NCBI RefSeq assembly: GCF_007855645.1
Contig: NZ_CP042261.1
Span: 1,879,501 to 1,943,500, forward strand
From: Qingshengfaniella alkalisoli
Lineage (GTDB): Bacteria; Pseudomonadota; Alphaproteobacteria; Rhodobacterales; Rhodobacteraceae
Reading direction: 5' to 3'
Length of the DNA stretch: 64,000 bases
The first letter of the stretch is position 1; the number at the start of each line of letters is the position of its first letter. Below the pieces are notes generated by a model. The model was not told the DNA's origin. It ran no database searches and saw only the letters and a program-made list of their open reading frames with translations. This document shows, in pieces, positions 30,347 to 40,237 of the stretch. The position numbers were made by a program, and so were the translations under genes.

Positions 30347-31081
30347 TTAGACGTGCTGGCCTGCGTTGACCTCGATCTCGGTCCCGGTGACATAGGTCGA
30401 TCCCTCGCTGCACAGGAAATAAATCACATCCGCAATCTCTGACGGCTGGCCTAGACGGCGCAGCGGCAGTTTCTCGACGATCTTTTCGGTGCCGGGGCTG
30501 AGGATCGAGGTTTCAACCTCGCCCGGCGCAATGGCATTGACGCGCACGCCCAACGGGCCGAAATCATGCGCCATTTCCCGCGTCAGTGCGGCAAGCGCCG
30601 CCTTGGACGTGGCATATGCGGCCCCGGCGAAGGGATGCACGCGGCTGCCAGCAATGGATGTCACATTCACGACCGCCCCTTGCGCCGCCGCCAGTTCATC
30701 CTTCAGCCCACGGGCAAGAACGACCGGCGCAAAGAAATTCACATGGAACACATGCCCCCATGTTCGCAGATCCGTGTTCAATGTATTCAGCCGTCCGCCC
30801 GCATCGTCCTTGGGCGATATACCCGCATTGTTGACCAGCCCATCCAGTTTGCCACCCAGCTTTTCGCGGATCGCCTCGATCGCCTCGATCGTGTGGTTTG
30901 GGTCGGCAAGATCGATCTGGATGTGGTTTTCTTCGCCACCGGGCCAAGGACAGCGCGGGTCGAATGCGTGGCGGGAACAGGTCAGCACCCGCCAGCCTTC
31001 GGCGGAGAATTTCTTCACCGTCGCATGGCCAATCCCGCGACTTGCTCCTGTCAGCAACAAGGTTTTGGTTCTGTCGCTCAT
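30347..31081 (-). CDS. Short-chain dehydrogenase/reductase
   Basis: This 244-residue classical SDR has the cofactor loop TGASRGIGHATV, LVNNAGISPKDD, the catalytic Ser in VNVTSIAGS, Tyr/Lys in YATSKAALAALTR and a C-terminal VTGTEIEVNAGQHV. ATG 31081 was chosen because it opens the Rossmann fold; the upstream 39 codons overlap the promoter of argB. The substrate is unknown. It is divergent from argB. Confidence 0.93.
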   Translation of the reverse strand: MSDRTKTLLLTGASRGIGHATVKKFSAEGWRVLTCSRHAFDPRCPWPGGEENHIQIDLADPNHTIEAIEAIREKLGGKLDGLVNNAGISPKDDAGGRLNTLNTDLRTWGHVFHVNFFAPVVLARGLKDELAAAQGAVVNVTSIAGSRVHPFAGAAYATSKAALAALTREMAHDFGPLGVRVNAIAPGEVETSILSPGTEKIVEKLPLRRLGQPSEIADVIYFLCSEGSTYVTGTEIEVNAGQHV

Positions 31082-31157
31082 CTTTCCTCCGCTCACCTGA
31101 CCCTTGGCAGGGACGTTCCAACCGAATAACACATTCCAAACCCATGGGAACCGAGAG

Positions 31158-32024
31158 ATGAGACCACAGACCGCCATGAACCGCGACTGGATAGCCACCG
31201 CCCGGACGTTGTCCGAAGCCCTGCCCTACCTGCAACGCTACGAGGGCGCGACCGTCGTAATCAAGCTCGGCGGGCATGCGATGGGCAGTAACGAGGCAAT
31301 GATCAGTTTTGCGCGCGACATCGCCTTGATGAGCCAGGTCGGCGTCAACCCGGTCATAGTGCATGGCGGCGGCCCGATGATCAACGAAATGCTCGACAAG
31401 CTGGGGGTGCAGTCTGAATTCGTGGGCGGCAAGCGCGTGACCGATGCCGCCACGATGGACGTGGTCGAGATGGTCCTGTCAGGGCTTGTGAACAAACGCA
31501 TCGTCGCCGCAATCAATTCGCAAGGCGGCCACGCGGTAGGCCTGTCGGGCAAGGACGACAATTTGATCCAGTGTGAACAGGCCGATCAGACGCTAGGCTT
31601 TGTCGGACGCCCGCACCAGATGAACACCGGCGTCCTGCGCACGCTATTCGATGCCAACATCATCCCCGTCATCGCTCCTATCGGAATCGGCCCCGACGGG
31701 CAGACCTTCAACATCAACGGCGACACGGCAGCCGGCGCGATTGCCGGAGCGCTGAAAGCGGACCGCCTGCTCTTGCTGACGGACGTGCCGGGCGTGAAAA
31801 ACGAAGCTGGCGAGGTTGTCACGGAACTGACTGCAGCACAGATCAGGGAAATGACTTCCGACGGAACGATTGCGGGCGGCATGATCCCTAAGACCGAAAC
31901 GGCACTTGCGGCACTGGAACAGGGTGTCCGAGCGTCAGTAATTCTCGATGGTCGTGCGCCAAACGCTTGCCTTCTTGAGCTGTTTACCGATCATGGGGCC
32001 GGTTCAATCATCAGATCGAAGTGA
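31158..32024 (+). CDS. argB: Acetylglutamate kinase
   Basis: This protein of about 288 residues phosphorylates N-acetylglutamate in arginine synthesis. Landmarks are [11 protein letters not shown] (ATP site), [26 protein letters not shown] and the late [15 protein letters not shown] 31158 is taken as start; ATG 31176 ([11 protein letters not shown]) is equally plausible. The sixA-like gene follows after one base. Confidence 0.95.
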   Translation: MRPQTAMNRDWIATARTLSEALPYLQRYEGATVVIKLGGHAMGSNEAMISFARDIALMSQVGVNPVIVHGGGPMINEMLDKLGVQSEFVGGKRVTDAATMDVVEMVLSGLVNKRIVAAINSQGGHAVGLSGKDDNLIQCEQADQTLGFVGRPHQMNTGVLRTLFDANIIPVIAPIGIGPDGQTFNINGDTAAGAIAGALKADRLLLLTDVPGVKNEAGEVVTELTAAQIREMTSDGTIAGGMIPKTETALAALEQGVRASVILDGRAPNACLLELFTDHGAGSIIRSK

Positions 32025-32025
32025 T

Positions 32026-32529
32026 ATGAGACGTCTCATTCTAATCCGCCACGCCAAATCCAGTTGGAGCGATGCGATGCTCTCCGACCACGACCGCCCC
32101 TTGAACGGACGCGGGCGACGGGCGGCAGATGCGATCGGCGGCTGGCTGACAGACCAGAAGGCCAAGCCGGATCAGGTGCTGTGTTCGACAGCAACAAGAA
32201 CAGTCGAAACCTGGGCACGTATTGCGGCAGCCATGATGAAGCCGGTGGAACCCAAGCTTCTGGACACGCTGTATCACGCCTCCCCGGAAGATATCCTGGA
32301 AAAGCTCCGCGCCGCCAAGGGCAAGACGGTGGCACTGGTCGGACACAATCCGGGGCTTGCGGCGTTTGCCAGTCTGATCGTCAAGGAAGCGCCCGATCAC
32401 CCCAAATTCGCGCAGTATCCAACGGGCGCGACCATGATCGCTGAATTCAAGATCGACGATTGGACCGATCTGAAGAAGCGGTCCGGTCGCGTGAGGGCCT
32501 TTCTGGTTCCGCGCGACCTGACAGATTAA
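32026..32529 (+). CDS. SixA-like histidine phosphatase
   Basis: This 167-residue protein opens MRRLILIRHAKSSW, the RHG catalytic motif. It has STATRTVETW in the middle and the second catalytic His in VALVGHNPGLAAFA near residue 105. SixA enzymes dephosphorylate phospho-histidine carriers. The gene begins one base after the argB stop and ends against the convergent aapP. Confidence 0.92.
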   Translation: MRRLILIRHAKSSWSDAMLSDHDRPLNGRGRRAADAIGGWLTDQKAKPDQVLCSTATRTVETWARIAAAMMKPVEPKLLDTLYHASPEDILEKLRAAKGKTVALVGHNPGLAAFASLIVKEAPDHPKFAQYPTGATMIAEFKIDDWTDLKKRSGRVRAFLVPRDLTD

Positions 32530-32532
32530 ACC

Positions 32533-33324
32533 TCAGTGACCGAGGATCTGGCTGAGGAACAGCTTGGTCCGCTCGCTTCTGGGGTTCTTGAAGAACTGCT
32601 CAGGTTCATTCTGTTCGACGATCTGCCCTTGGTCCATGAAGATCACGCGGTGCGCGACCTGGCGGGCAAAGCCCATTTCGTGAGTCACGCACAGCATGGT
32701 CATTCCATCCTCGGCCAACTCGATCATGGTGTCGAGCACTTCCTTGATCATCTCTGGATCAAGCGCGGAGGTCGGTTCATCGAACAACATGATGCGCGGC
32801 TTCATGCACAGACTGCGGGCGATGGCCACACGCTGCTGCTGACCGCCGGATAGCTGACCGGGATACTTGTACGCCTGATCGGGGATTTTCACCTTCTCAA
32901 GGAAATGCATCGCCGTTTCTTCGGCTTCTCCTTCTTCGGCGTCTTACGTACCCAGATCGGCGCGAGCGTGCAGTTTTCCAGGATGGTCAAATGCGGAAAG
33001 AGGTTGAAGTGCTGGAAGCACATCCCGACTTCGGACCTGACCCTGTCGATGTTTTTCACATCCGATGACAAGACCGTGCCGTCGACCGTGATGCTGCCCT
33101 TCTGGTGTTCTTCAAGCGCATTGATACAGCGGATCAGCGTCGACTTGCCCGACCCCGACGGCCCGCAGATCACGATGCGCTCGCCGCGATAGACCGTCAG
33201 GTCAATGTCGCGCAGCACGTGGAAGGTGCCATACCCACTTGTTCATATTGTTGATTTCGATCGCGATTTCGTCGCTTACGGGTTTTGAGGCGGGTGCCTG
33301 CGTGGCCATGGATACATCACTCAT
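32533..33324 (-). pseudogene. aapP: General L-amino-acid ABC transporter ATPase, disrupted by two frameshifts
   Basis: The frame begins at ATG 33324 (MSDVSMATQAPASKP) and breaks near 33240, where TGGGTATGGC replaces the expected TGGTATGGC (an extra G after NNMNKW). It resumes in a second frame with LRDIDLTVYRGERIVICGPS and GKSTLIRCINALEEH (Walker A). It breaks again near 32930, after VRKTPKKE, and resumes in a third frame with [47 protein letters not shown] and the tail to 32533. All ATPase motifs survive, but no single frame spans them. Either the gene is inactivated or the sequence carries two indel errors. aapJ, aapQ and aapM are intact. Confidence 0.9.
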
Positions 33325-33333
33325 GGAAGGCTC

Positions 33334-34635
33334 CTATCGGTGATCGGTCGCGAGTTTGCGCTCGAGATATTGCGAATATTGTGAAATGCCGTAGCAAAAG
33401 ACGAAGAACATCACGCCCGCAAAGGCATAGAGTTCCCAGTAAACGCCGAACCATTCCGTCGAGGACAGGATTGGTCCACCAATCATGCCCAGCACGTCGA
33501 ACATGGAAATGATCGACACCAGCGTCGTGTCCTTGAACAGGCCGATGGCGATGTTGACGATGGACGGGATCGAGATCTTCAGCGCCTGTGGCAGGATGAT
33601 CAGTCGCATCTGTTGCCAGTAATCCAGCCCCAGACTGTCGCCCGCCTCGTATTGGCCGCTCGGCAGCGCCGCCAGACCACCCCGAATTGCCTCGGCGATA
33701 TAGGCCGACGCGAACAGGGTGATCATGATGATGACGCGAATGATCAGGTCGAAATTCGCACCCGGCGGCAGGAAGTAGGCAAGCATCACCGACGCTACGA
33801 ACAGCAAAGTGATCAACGGCACACCGCGGATGAACTCGATAAACAAAACGCAGATCGTCTTGATGATCGGCAGGTTCGACCGACGCCCCAACGCCAGCGC
33901 GATGCCAAGCGGCAGAGATAGCGAAATACAGGTGGTACCAAGGATGAAATTGATCATGAAACCACCGATTTCGCGGCTTTGAACCGTCTCCAGCCGCAGC
34001 GGAACGATCGCGGCAAACAGGTTGGACAATGGTGCAACGAACAGCAGCCAGAACACCAAAAGTGCGACCAGACCGACGATGAGCGCGCCGAAGAACGACC
34101 GATTGGCGATCAGGCGGTACGCAAAGAACGCGAACACTACGCCCATTAGCGCCACGACCGGCGTCCAGAGCGTGCCGCCCCAGATCAGCCAATAGGCCAG
34201 GAACGGGTACAGTCCAGTAAACCACAGCATTTTTCTGGGCAGTTCGAAAAACAGAATGGGAGCCAGTGCAACGAACAGCAACACGAAGGCTATGATCGCC
34301 CGTCCGTAATGTTCAGACGGATAATTACCGAAGACGAGCTGCGGCCAACGCTCTTTGACAACAGCAAAACAAGCCCCGACCTGGTCGCCCAACTTCTCGC
34401 GGCAATCACGGATCGAGTCGGCGTCCCACACGCCATTCACTACCCATGGCAAGACCACCGACAAGACGGCATAGATCGCCCACAATGCAAGGATGGTCAT
34501 GATCGCGTTGGCGACGGAGCCAAACATATTCTCACGCAGCCACTTGATGACACCCGTCTCATTGGCTGGCGGCGGTGCAGGTGGGATCGCTGTTTCGCGA
34601 ACGTAAGCAACGGATTGCGCGTGTGTATCTGACAT
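33334..34635 (-). CDS. aapM: General L-amino-acid ABC transporter permease AapM
   Basis: This 433-residue polytopic permease has a long N-terminal multi-span extension typical of AapM. A His/Glu/Gln-family permease domain follows, with FIRGVPLITLLF and the EAA-like loop RGGLAALPSGQYEAGDSLG. It forms the membrane channel with AapQ. It ends nine bases before the aapP start and begins one base after aapQ. Confidence 0.94.
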   Translation of the reverse strand: MSDTHAQSVAYVRETAIPPAPPPANETGVIKWLRENMFGSVANAIMTILALWAIYAVLSVVLPWVVNGVWDADSIRDCREKLGDQVGACFAVVKERWPQLVFGNYPSEHYGRAIIAFVLLFVALAPILFFELPRKMLWFTGLYPFLAYWLIWGGTLWTPVVALMGVVFAFFAYRLIANRSFFGALIVGLVALLVFWLLFVAPLSNLFAAIVPLRLETVQSREIGGFMINFILGTTCISLSLPLGIALALGRRSNLPIIKTICVLFIEFIRGVPLITLLFVASVMLAYFLPPGANFDLIIRVIIMITLFASAYIAEAIRGGLAALPSGQYEAGDSLGLDYWQQMRLIILPQALKISIPSIVNIAIGLFKDTTLVSIISMFDVLGMIGGPILSSTEWFGVYWELYAFAGVMFFVFCYGISQYSQYLERKLATDHR

Positions 34636-34636
34636 C

Positions 34637-35851
34637 TCAGCGCTCCTTCAGCTTTACGCTATTGTTATAGATGTTCATCACCAGCGCGATGGACAACGAG
34701 ATCAGCAAGTAGAACACCATCAGCAGAAGCACGGCTTCGAAACTTCGTCCTGTCTGATTCAGCGTGATACCGCCCAGCGTTCCCGTGATGTCCATGTAGC
34801 CGACCGCCGCCGCCAGCGACGAGTTCTTGGTCAGGTTCAGGTACTGGGAAATCAGCGGCGGGATGATGACCCGCAGCGCCTGCGGCAGGATGACAAGGCT
34901 CATGATCCGGCGCGGCCGCAAGCCGAGCGACGCGGCTGCCTCTGCCTGCCCCTTGCTGATGGCCAGAATGCCCGCGCGGACGTTTTCGGCAATAAAGGCA
35001 CCAGTATACAGCGCCAGCGCGAGCCAAAGGGCAATCATCGGCCCCGTGATGCGGATACCGCCTGAAAAGTTGAAGCCCGTGATCCCCGGTAGCTCCAGCT
35101 TGACCGGCTGACCCAGCAGGAAATACGCCAGCAGCGTCGGGACGAAAAACAGTCCGATGGATATAGGCAGGACGGGGACTTCGCGCCCCTTGGAATACAA
35201 CTGCTTGATCGCGTATTTTTTCAGCCCCCAGATCGCCGCAAGTGACAGCAGAAACACGGTCACGACAACCGCGGACCCATCCAGCCAAACAGGTCTCGGG
35301 ATATAGACGCCGCGATTGGTAAAGGCGAAAGCGTCCAACAACATGCTGGCCTGTGCATCTTCTCCACGGAAGGCCCGCGGCTGCGGCAGCGCATTGGCCA
35401 TCACATTGAAGATGATCAGGATCCATATCAAAACCGGAATGTTGCGGAAAATCTCGACATAGACGGCCATCAGTTTCGAGACGAGCCAGTTGCTTGACAG
35501 GCGAAGCACGCCGACAACGACCCCGATGATCGTTGCAGTCACGCAACCCAGAAATGCGACAAGCAACGTGTTGAGGACGCCGACGAACGCCGCGCGCAGG
35601 TGGGTGTCGGTACTTTCGAAAGGAATGAGCTGCGGGCTGATGTCATAGCCTGCAGGCTCGAACAAGAATTCATAAGAGATATCCTTGCCCAGCGTGGCAA
35701 GGTTCGCGACGGCGTTGGAGATCAGCCACGAAAACAGCGCGACAAGCGCAAGAAGGGCGAAGAACTGGAAGGTATAGCCACGATAACGCTTATCGTTGAG
35801 CAGCATTCCCAGATGGAACTTCGGACCGGGCACATCGGAAATTGACGTCAT
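34637..35851 (-). CDS. aapQ: General L-amino-acid ABC transporter permease AapQ
   Basis: This 404-residue permease has membrane spans throughout. It contains the polar amino-acid permease signature YVEIFRNIPVLIWILIIF near residue 140 and the EAA loop RAGILAISKGQAEAAASLGL near residue 315. It pairs with AapM. A hairpin separates it from aapJ upstream, which may lower its expression relative to the binding protein. Confidence 0.94.
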   Translation of the reverse strand: MTSISDVPGPKFHLGMLLNDKRYRGYTFQFFALLALVALFSWLISNAVANLATLGKDISYEFLFEPAGYDISPQLIPFESTDTHLRAAFVGVLNTLLVAFLGCVTATIIGVVVGVLRLSSNWLVSKLMAVYVEIFRNIPVLIWILIIFNVMANALPQPRAFRGEDAQASMLLDAFAFTNRGVYIPRPVWLDGSAVVVTVFLLSLAAIWGLKKYAIKQLYSKGREVPVLPISIGLFFVPTLLAYFLLGQPVKLELPGITGFNFSGGIRITGPMIALWLALALYTGAFIAENVRAGILAISKGQAEAAASLGLRPRRIMSLVILPQALRVIIPPLISQYLNLTKNSSLAAAVGYMDITGTLGGITLNQTGRSFEAVLLLMVFYLLISLSIALVMNIYNNSVKLKER

Positions 35852-35931
35852 AATAGGATTCCTGTCTGCGAACCGGGGTACGGCGGCAGGTGCGGGCGTG
35901 GCATATGCGACGCTCGGTCTGACATTCAGAT

Positions 35932-35961
35932 AGAAAAAGGGCGCGATGTTGATCGCGCCCT
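35932..35961 (-). terminator. Hairpin terminator/attenuator between aapJ and aapQ
   Basis: On the minus strand AGGGCGCGAT and ATCGCGCCCT form a 10-base-pair stem around a 4-base loop, followed by a T run (CTTTTTC). It lies 12 bases after the aapJ stop and before aapQ. This is the position where binding-protein operons often reduce read-through. Confidence 0.88.
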
Positions 35962-35972
35962 GATCTCTTTAC

Positions 35973-36989
35973 TTAGCGGAACGGCGGCGAGTAGAGCAAA
36001 CCACCATTGGTCCACTGCGCGTTCAGGCCGCGCGCCAGACCAATCGGGGTGTTCTCACCGATGTAACGCTCAAAGATTTCGCCGTAATTGCCGCCGGCCA
36101 TGATGATGTTCTTGGCCCAGTCGTTTTCCAGGCCGATCATCTCGCCGAGATTGCCTTCAGAACCAAGCAGACGGTTGATTTCCGGATTGCTCGTCCCTGC
36201 GGACAGTTCTTCGACATTGGCCGAGGTAACGCCCAACTCTTCGGCAGCGATCAGCGCGTTCAGCGACCAACGTACGATGTCACCCCATTCATTGTCGCCA
36301 TGGCGAACAAGCGGACCGAGTGGTTCCTTGGAGATGATCTCCGGCAGGATCACATGCGCGGACGGATCTTCAAAAGCCGCACGTGTCGCAGCCAGACCGG
36401 ATGCGTCCGTGGTATAGACGTCGCATGCACCGGCAAGATACTGCTGCTGCGCTTCTGCCGCGGTCGCAATCGGAACCGGCGTATAGCTGATGTTGTTCAC
36501 GCGGAAGAAGTCCGCAAGGTTCAATTCCGTCGTCGTACCCGACTGGATGCAGACAGTCGCGCCATCCAGTTCCTTCGCGGATGTGACGCTCAGTTCTTTC
36601 GGGACAAGAAAGCCCTGACCATCATAGTAGTTCACGCCAGCAAATTCGAGCTTCAGGTCCACGTCGCGCGAGTATGTCCAAGTCGTGTTACGCGACAGCA
36701 TGTCGATTTCGCCAGAATTCAGCACCTCGAAACGAACCTTGTTCGTCACCGGTGAAAACTCGACTGCAGTCGGATCGCCGAAGATGGCGGCGGCCACAGC
36801 ACGGCAGACCGCAACATCAAAGCCTTGCCATTCGCCCTGTGCGTCCTGTGACGCGAAACCGACAAGACCCGTGCTGATCCCGCAATTCAGATGCCCGCGC
36901 GCCTTCACATCATCAAGCGTCGCCGCTGCTGCCCCGCCTGCGGTCACGCCTGCCAATGCAAGAGCACCAATTAACACAGTCTTCTTCAT
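35973..36989 (-). CDS. aapJ: General L-amino-acid ABC transporter substrate-binding protein AapJ
   Basis: This 338-residue periplasmic binding protein has a clean signal peptide (MKKTVLIGALALAGVTAGG, cleaved after AAA). The solute-binding family 3 fold shows ARGHLNCGISTGLVGFA, GFDVAVCRAVAAAIFGD and a C-terminal RGLNAQWTNGGLLY. ATG 36989 follows AGAGG at a good distance. It captures a broad range of L-amino acids and is the first gene of aapJQMP. Confidence 0.95.
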   Translation of the reverse strand: MKKTVLIGALALAGVTAGGAAAATLDDVKARGHLNCGISTGLVGFASQDAQGEWQGFDVAVCRAVAAAIFGDPTAVEFSPVTNKVRFEVLNSGEIDMLSRNTTWTYSRDVDLKLEFAGVNYYDGQGFLVPKELSVTSAKELDGATVCIQSGTTTELNLADFFRVNNISYTPVPIATAAEAQQQYLAGACDVYTTDASGLAATRAAFEDPSAHVILPEIISKEPLGPLVRHGDNEWGDIVRWSLNALIAAEELGVTSANVEELSAGTSNPEINRLLGSEGNLGEMIGLENDWAKNIIMAGGNYGEIFERYIGENTPIGLARGLNAQWTNGGLLYSPPFR

Positions 36990-37227
36990 TTTTACCTCTT
37001 CCTGATGGTCCACCATGTGAAATGGTGGCATTTATTCGGCATCAAAACAAACGCCAATTTGATTTTTTGTTGCGCGGGGTCTCCCTCGCGTATGCGAGTG
37101 TGGGCATCTCGAGGTTAATCCGTCAAGTCAAAGCGCGCCCGAAGAAATCTATGAATCGTTAGATTTCGCGATATATCTGCATAACGAAGCGGCAATTGCC
37201 CAAGTTCAGACCACGAAACGCCGGATT

Positions 37228-37935
37228 TCAGAGCAGAAGGCTAAGAAAATGACCGGCACGCAGAAAGGCATCACGCTTGGTTTCGGCAGCCTGCGCGGCT
37301 TCCTCATCGACGCCCCACTGTTCCTGTTGCCAAGTCTCGTCGATGCGGGAAACGCCCCATAGATGATCAAGGGGCAGATGCCTTGCGGCTGCGGCAAATC
37401 CGATGACCAGAGATCCAGACAGCGCCACGAGATCATGAAATGCCGCGAGCTGCCAATGGTTGAACCGATGAACCCGCCGCGTCAGCGCCGCGACACTATC
37501 TACGGGCTGCGGCACGAACATTACGCCAGCCGCTGTTTCGAGTTGCGCACCCAGCTTGACCGCCGCCCACCCGAGAATCGGATCCCATGCCTGCGCCTGC
37601 CTCTCGATCAACTCCTGCGGGGTTGTCGCACGATAGCAAAGCAAATCGCTTTCGCCGTATGCCGCAATAAGCTCAGCCACCTCGCGCTGCTGCGGCGCGA
37701 CCTTGTCGATGGCTGAATTCGCCATGCGTGTGGCGGGCATGGTTTCAGGGTCGACCACTTCTTGCTGAGCCTCCCACTCGTCGCGCAGAAGCTCTGCGAC
37801 CTGCAGGTTGGGAAGGATCAGTGCCGATTTCGCGGGCGTCTTCAGGCTGCGTCCATCAAGCTGCACTTCGTATCCACCTGTGGCCTCGACAACCTTTGTG
37901 TCGGTCCAGAAGCGCTTGCGGGCCCATTCAGTCAT
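37228..37935 (-). CDS. ATP12-family F1-ATPase assembly chaperone
   Basis: This 235-residue protein carries the ATP12 pattern: RKRFWTDTKVVEATGGYEVQ, LDGRSLKTPAKSALILP, the EWEAQQEVVDPETMPATR block and DLLCYRATTPQELIERQAQAW. In mitochondria Atp12 binds the F1 alpha subunit; alphaproteobacterial members are presumed to act similarly. Its start overlaps the HAD phosphatase stop by eight bases. Confidence 0.92.
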   Translation of the reverse strand: MTEWARKRFWTDTKVVEATGGYEVQLDGRSLKTPAKSALILPNLQVAELLRDEWEAQQEVVDPETMPATRMANSAIDKVAPQQREVAELIAAYGESDLLCYRATTPQELIERQAQAWDPILGWAAVKLGAQLETAAGVMFVPQPVDSVAALTRRVHRFNHWQLAAFHDLVALSGSLVIGFAAAARHLPLDHLWGVSRIDETWQQEQWGVDEEAAQAAETKRDAFLRAGHFLSLLL

Positions 37936-38617
37936 CGGTCAGTTCCAGGCTATTCAGAATAGCGGCATGAAGTGCCGCGAAATTGTCCACAGTGGCATCA
38001 GGCTGACAGCGGGCGAGCCTCTCGCCAGGGTGGTAACCCCAAGTGACAGCCATCGTTCGTACACCGGCGGCCCGGCCCATTTCCATGTCAAAGCTTGTGT
38101 CGCCAATCATGACGGCATTCTTCGGATCAACGCCTGTTTCGGCCAGCGCAGCAAGAACCATTGCCGGATGAGGCTTGGACGGATGATCATCGGCGGTTTG
38201 GCTCGTAACGAAGAGCGGTGCGAACCCGTGCAGGTCGAACAGATGCCGCAACCCGCGCCGTGACTTGCCTGTGGCTATACCAAGCAGGATGTTGTCATGC
38301 GCGCCGAGCCGGTCCAGCACCTCGCGCGCACCCGCAAACAGAGGAGATGCGGCATCGCCATCCATCGACCTCAATCCGGTATAAGCATCCTTGTATCGTT
38401 GAACCATGGTATCCAATATCGATGCGGATGCGCCAGGCGCGAGTTCAGCAATCGCGACCGGCAACGACAAGCCAACGATTGACAGGATGCGCTCCCGCTC
38501 GGGAACCGCCAGCTGGACAGCCTCGAAGGCGGCGGCCATTGATGCAACGATATGCGCTTGGCTATCAACCAGCGTTCCGTCAACGTCAAAGATTACGAGT
38601 TTCGGCTCAGCGCTCAC
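37928..38617 (-). CDS. HAD-superfamily phosphatase (phosphoglycolate phosphatase-like)
   Basis: The GTG start at 38617 overlaps the pseudouridine synthase stop as GTGA and yields 229 residues. HAD motifs are I (VIFDVDGTLVDS), II (LGIATGKSRRGL), III (Lys in HPSKPHPAM) and IV (VMIGDTSFDMEMGRAAG), with a small helical cap. The substrate is uncertain. The operon is crcB-pseudouridine synthase-HAD-ATP12. Confidence 0.9.
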   Translation of the reverse strand: MSAEPKLVIFDVDGTLVDSQAHIVASMAAAFEAVQLAVPERERILSIVGLSLPVAIAELAPGASASILDTMVQRYKDAYTGLRSMDGDAASPLFAGAREVLDRLGAHDNILLGIATGKSRRGLRHLFDLHGFAPLFVTSQTADDHPSKPHPAMVLAALAETGVDPKNAVMIGDTSFDMEMGRAAGVRTMAVTWGYHPGERLARCQPDATVDNFAALHAAILNSLELTDD

Positions 38618-39660
38618 AAAATTTCCTCGAATGGATCGGCCGGAACGTCCGAGACACTCCATGCAAAGGTTTCCCAAGTGCGCTGCATGTGATCGGGTAA
38701 GGGCGCAGTCAGGTTCAATCGCGCGCCCGTTACGGGGTGCATCAGGCTCAGGGAGCGCGCATGCAGATGCAGCTTGCGAGAAATCTCGCCACCCAGCTGC
38801 GCGCCCCAACCGTCGCCCTGGTTTTCCTGCCCGGAGCCGCCATACTTGCCGTCGCCGATGATTGGATGCCCGGTTTCTGCCATATGTGCACGCAACTGAT
38901 GCGTCCGCCCTGTTACAGGCACCAGCGCAACCCATGCCGTCCGTTTTGCCAGCGCAGACAGCACCGCGTAATCCGTAATCGCCCGCTTTGCACCCGGAAG
39001 ATTTTCCACCTCATCGGGGTGAACGCAACGCATTTTCTCGCCCTCACCATGCTTTCCGTGGCCGCCAGCTTTCACCAGCCCGTAGCGGATGGTGCCAAGC
39101 TGCGGCACCGGGACGCCCGCCACAGCCGCCCAGTAGATCTTCCGGGTATCGCGATCCCTGAACGCCTTGGTCAATGCGCCCGCAATCCGTTGCGTCCGAG
39201 CTAAAAGCAGAACCCCTGAGGTATCCTTGTCCAGCCGATGCACGAGGCGCGGTTTTTCATCCAAGCCAAACTTCAATGCCTCGGCCAAACCATCGACATG
39301 GCGTTTCTGTTTGCTACCACCTTGCGTCGGCAGTCCCGGCGGTTTGTTCAACGCGATGATGTGGTCATCGCGGTAAATCACGCATGACTGGATCAGTTTC
39401 GCATCTTCGTCGCTCGGACCGACTGGCACGGGACGCGAAGTCACCTCGGATGGTTCCGGCAATGGCGGAACGCGAACGGTCTGGCCCGGTTCGATGCGGG
39501 TCGCTGGTTTCGCGCGACCGCCATCTATGCGAATCTCGCCCTTGCGGCACATCTTCTCGATCCGACCTTGCGCGATATGCGGGAAACGACGACGAAACCA
39601 ACGGTCAAGCCGCTGATCGGCCTCATCCTGGTCAACTTTGATGTTCTGTACGCCACTCAT
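38614..39660 (-). CDS. RluC/RluD-family 23S rRNA pseudouridine synthase
   Basis: This 348-residue enzyme has an N-terminal S4 RNA-binding domain (DQRLDRWFRRRFPHIAQGRI). Its catalytic domain carries the essential Asp in LVHRLDKDTSGVLLLAR near residue 145 and the late GRTHQLRAHMAETGHPI motif. The S4 domain plus overall pattern fit RluC better than RluA. Its start overlaps the crcB stop by one base (TGATG). Confidence 0.9.
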   Translation of the reverse strand: MSGVQNIKVDQDEADQRLDRWFRRRFPHIAQGRIEKMCRKGEIRIDGGRAKPATRIEPGQTVRVPPLPEPSEVTSRPVPVGPSDEDAKLIQSCVIYRDDHIIALNKPPGLPTQGGSKQKRHVDGLAEALKFGLDEKPRLVHRLDKDTSGVLLLARTQRIAGALTKAFRDRDTRKIYWAAVAGVPVPQLGTIRYGLVKAGGHGKHGEGEKMRCVHPDEVENLPGAKRAITDYAVLSALAKRTAWVALVPVTGRTHQLRAHMAETGHPIIGDGKYGGSGQENQGDGWGAQLGGEISRKLHLHARSLSLMHPVTGARLNLTAPLPDHMQRTWETFAWSVSDVPADPFEEIL

Positions 39661-40037
39661 CAGGCAATCGCTCTCATAAAGGATAATCCGGCAAATAACG
39701 CCGTGATAGAAATCACGACCGACAACACGACATAGAGCGCCGCCAGCCCGACCGCGCCGCGCTCGATTAGCGTGACCGCCTCCAGGGAAAACGATGAAAA
39801 GGTCGTGAAACCACCCAGCACGCCGACCGCCAGAAACGGGCTGAAATGCGTCAGGCTATAACGTGCAAGGAACACTGTCAGCATACCCATCAGGAACGAT
39901 CCGATGATGTTCACCGTGATGATCCCTAGCGGGAAATGACCAATGCCAAACAAGCGCACAATCAGCACGCCGGCCAGGTAGCGACCACTCGCGCCAATCG
40001 CGCCGCCAAGCGCCACCTGTGCAATCGTCGGAAACAT
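39660..40037 (-). CDS. crcB: Fluoride channel CrcB (Fluc)
   Basis: This 125-residue protein has four membrane spans and the Fluc signatures GGAIGASGRYLAG, GTL-equivalent NIIGSFLMGMLTVF and the GGFTTFSSFSLEAV pore segment. Dual-topology dimers export fluoride. No fluoride riboswitch was recognised in the 200 bases upstream. It heads the leftward operon with the pseudouridine synthase. Confidence 0.94.
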   Translation of the reverse strand: MFPTIAQVALGGAIGASGRYLAGVLIVRLFGIGHFPLGIITVNIIGSFLMGMLTVFLARYSLTHFSPFLAVGVLGGFTTFSSFSLEAVTLIERGAVGLAALYVVLSVVISITALFAGLSFMRAIA

Positions 40038-40237
40038 CGCCTACTCCTTCGGCCCACCGCCGTTTGGCTCACAACTTGGTAAATTACCCGAAACGCTTGT
40101 TCAACATGAACGCTTGGCAAGTTCCGACACGACATGGGTACTTGGCCGCTCTATACACACGTAAGCGGTTGCGAAAGGCATCGGTTGCAGGCACCGCTGC
40201 ATGACTGATTAACGGATCCTGATTCTCACGGCTCAAA

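Noticed and set aside
40038-40237. Fluoride riboswitch before crcB
   Set aside because: The gap was checked for the expected conserved pseudoknot sequence and none was recognisable.
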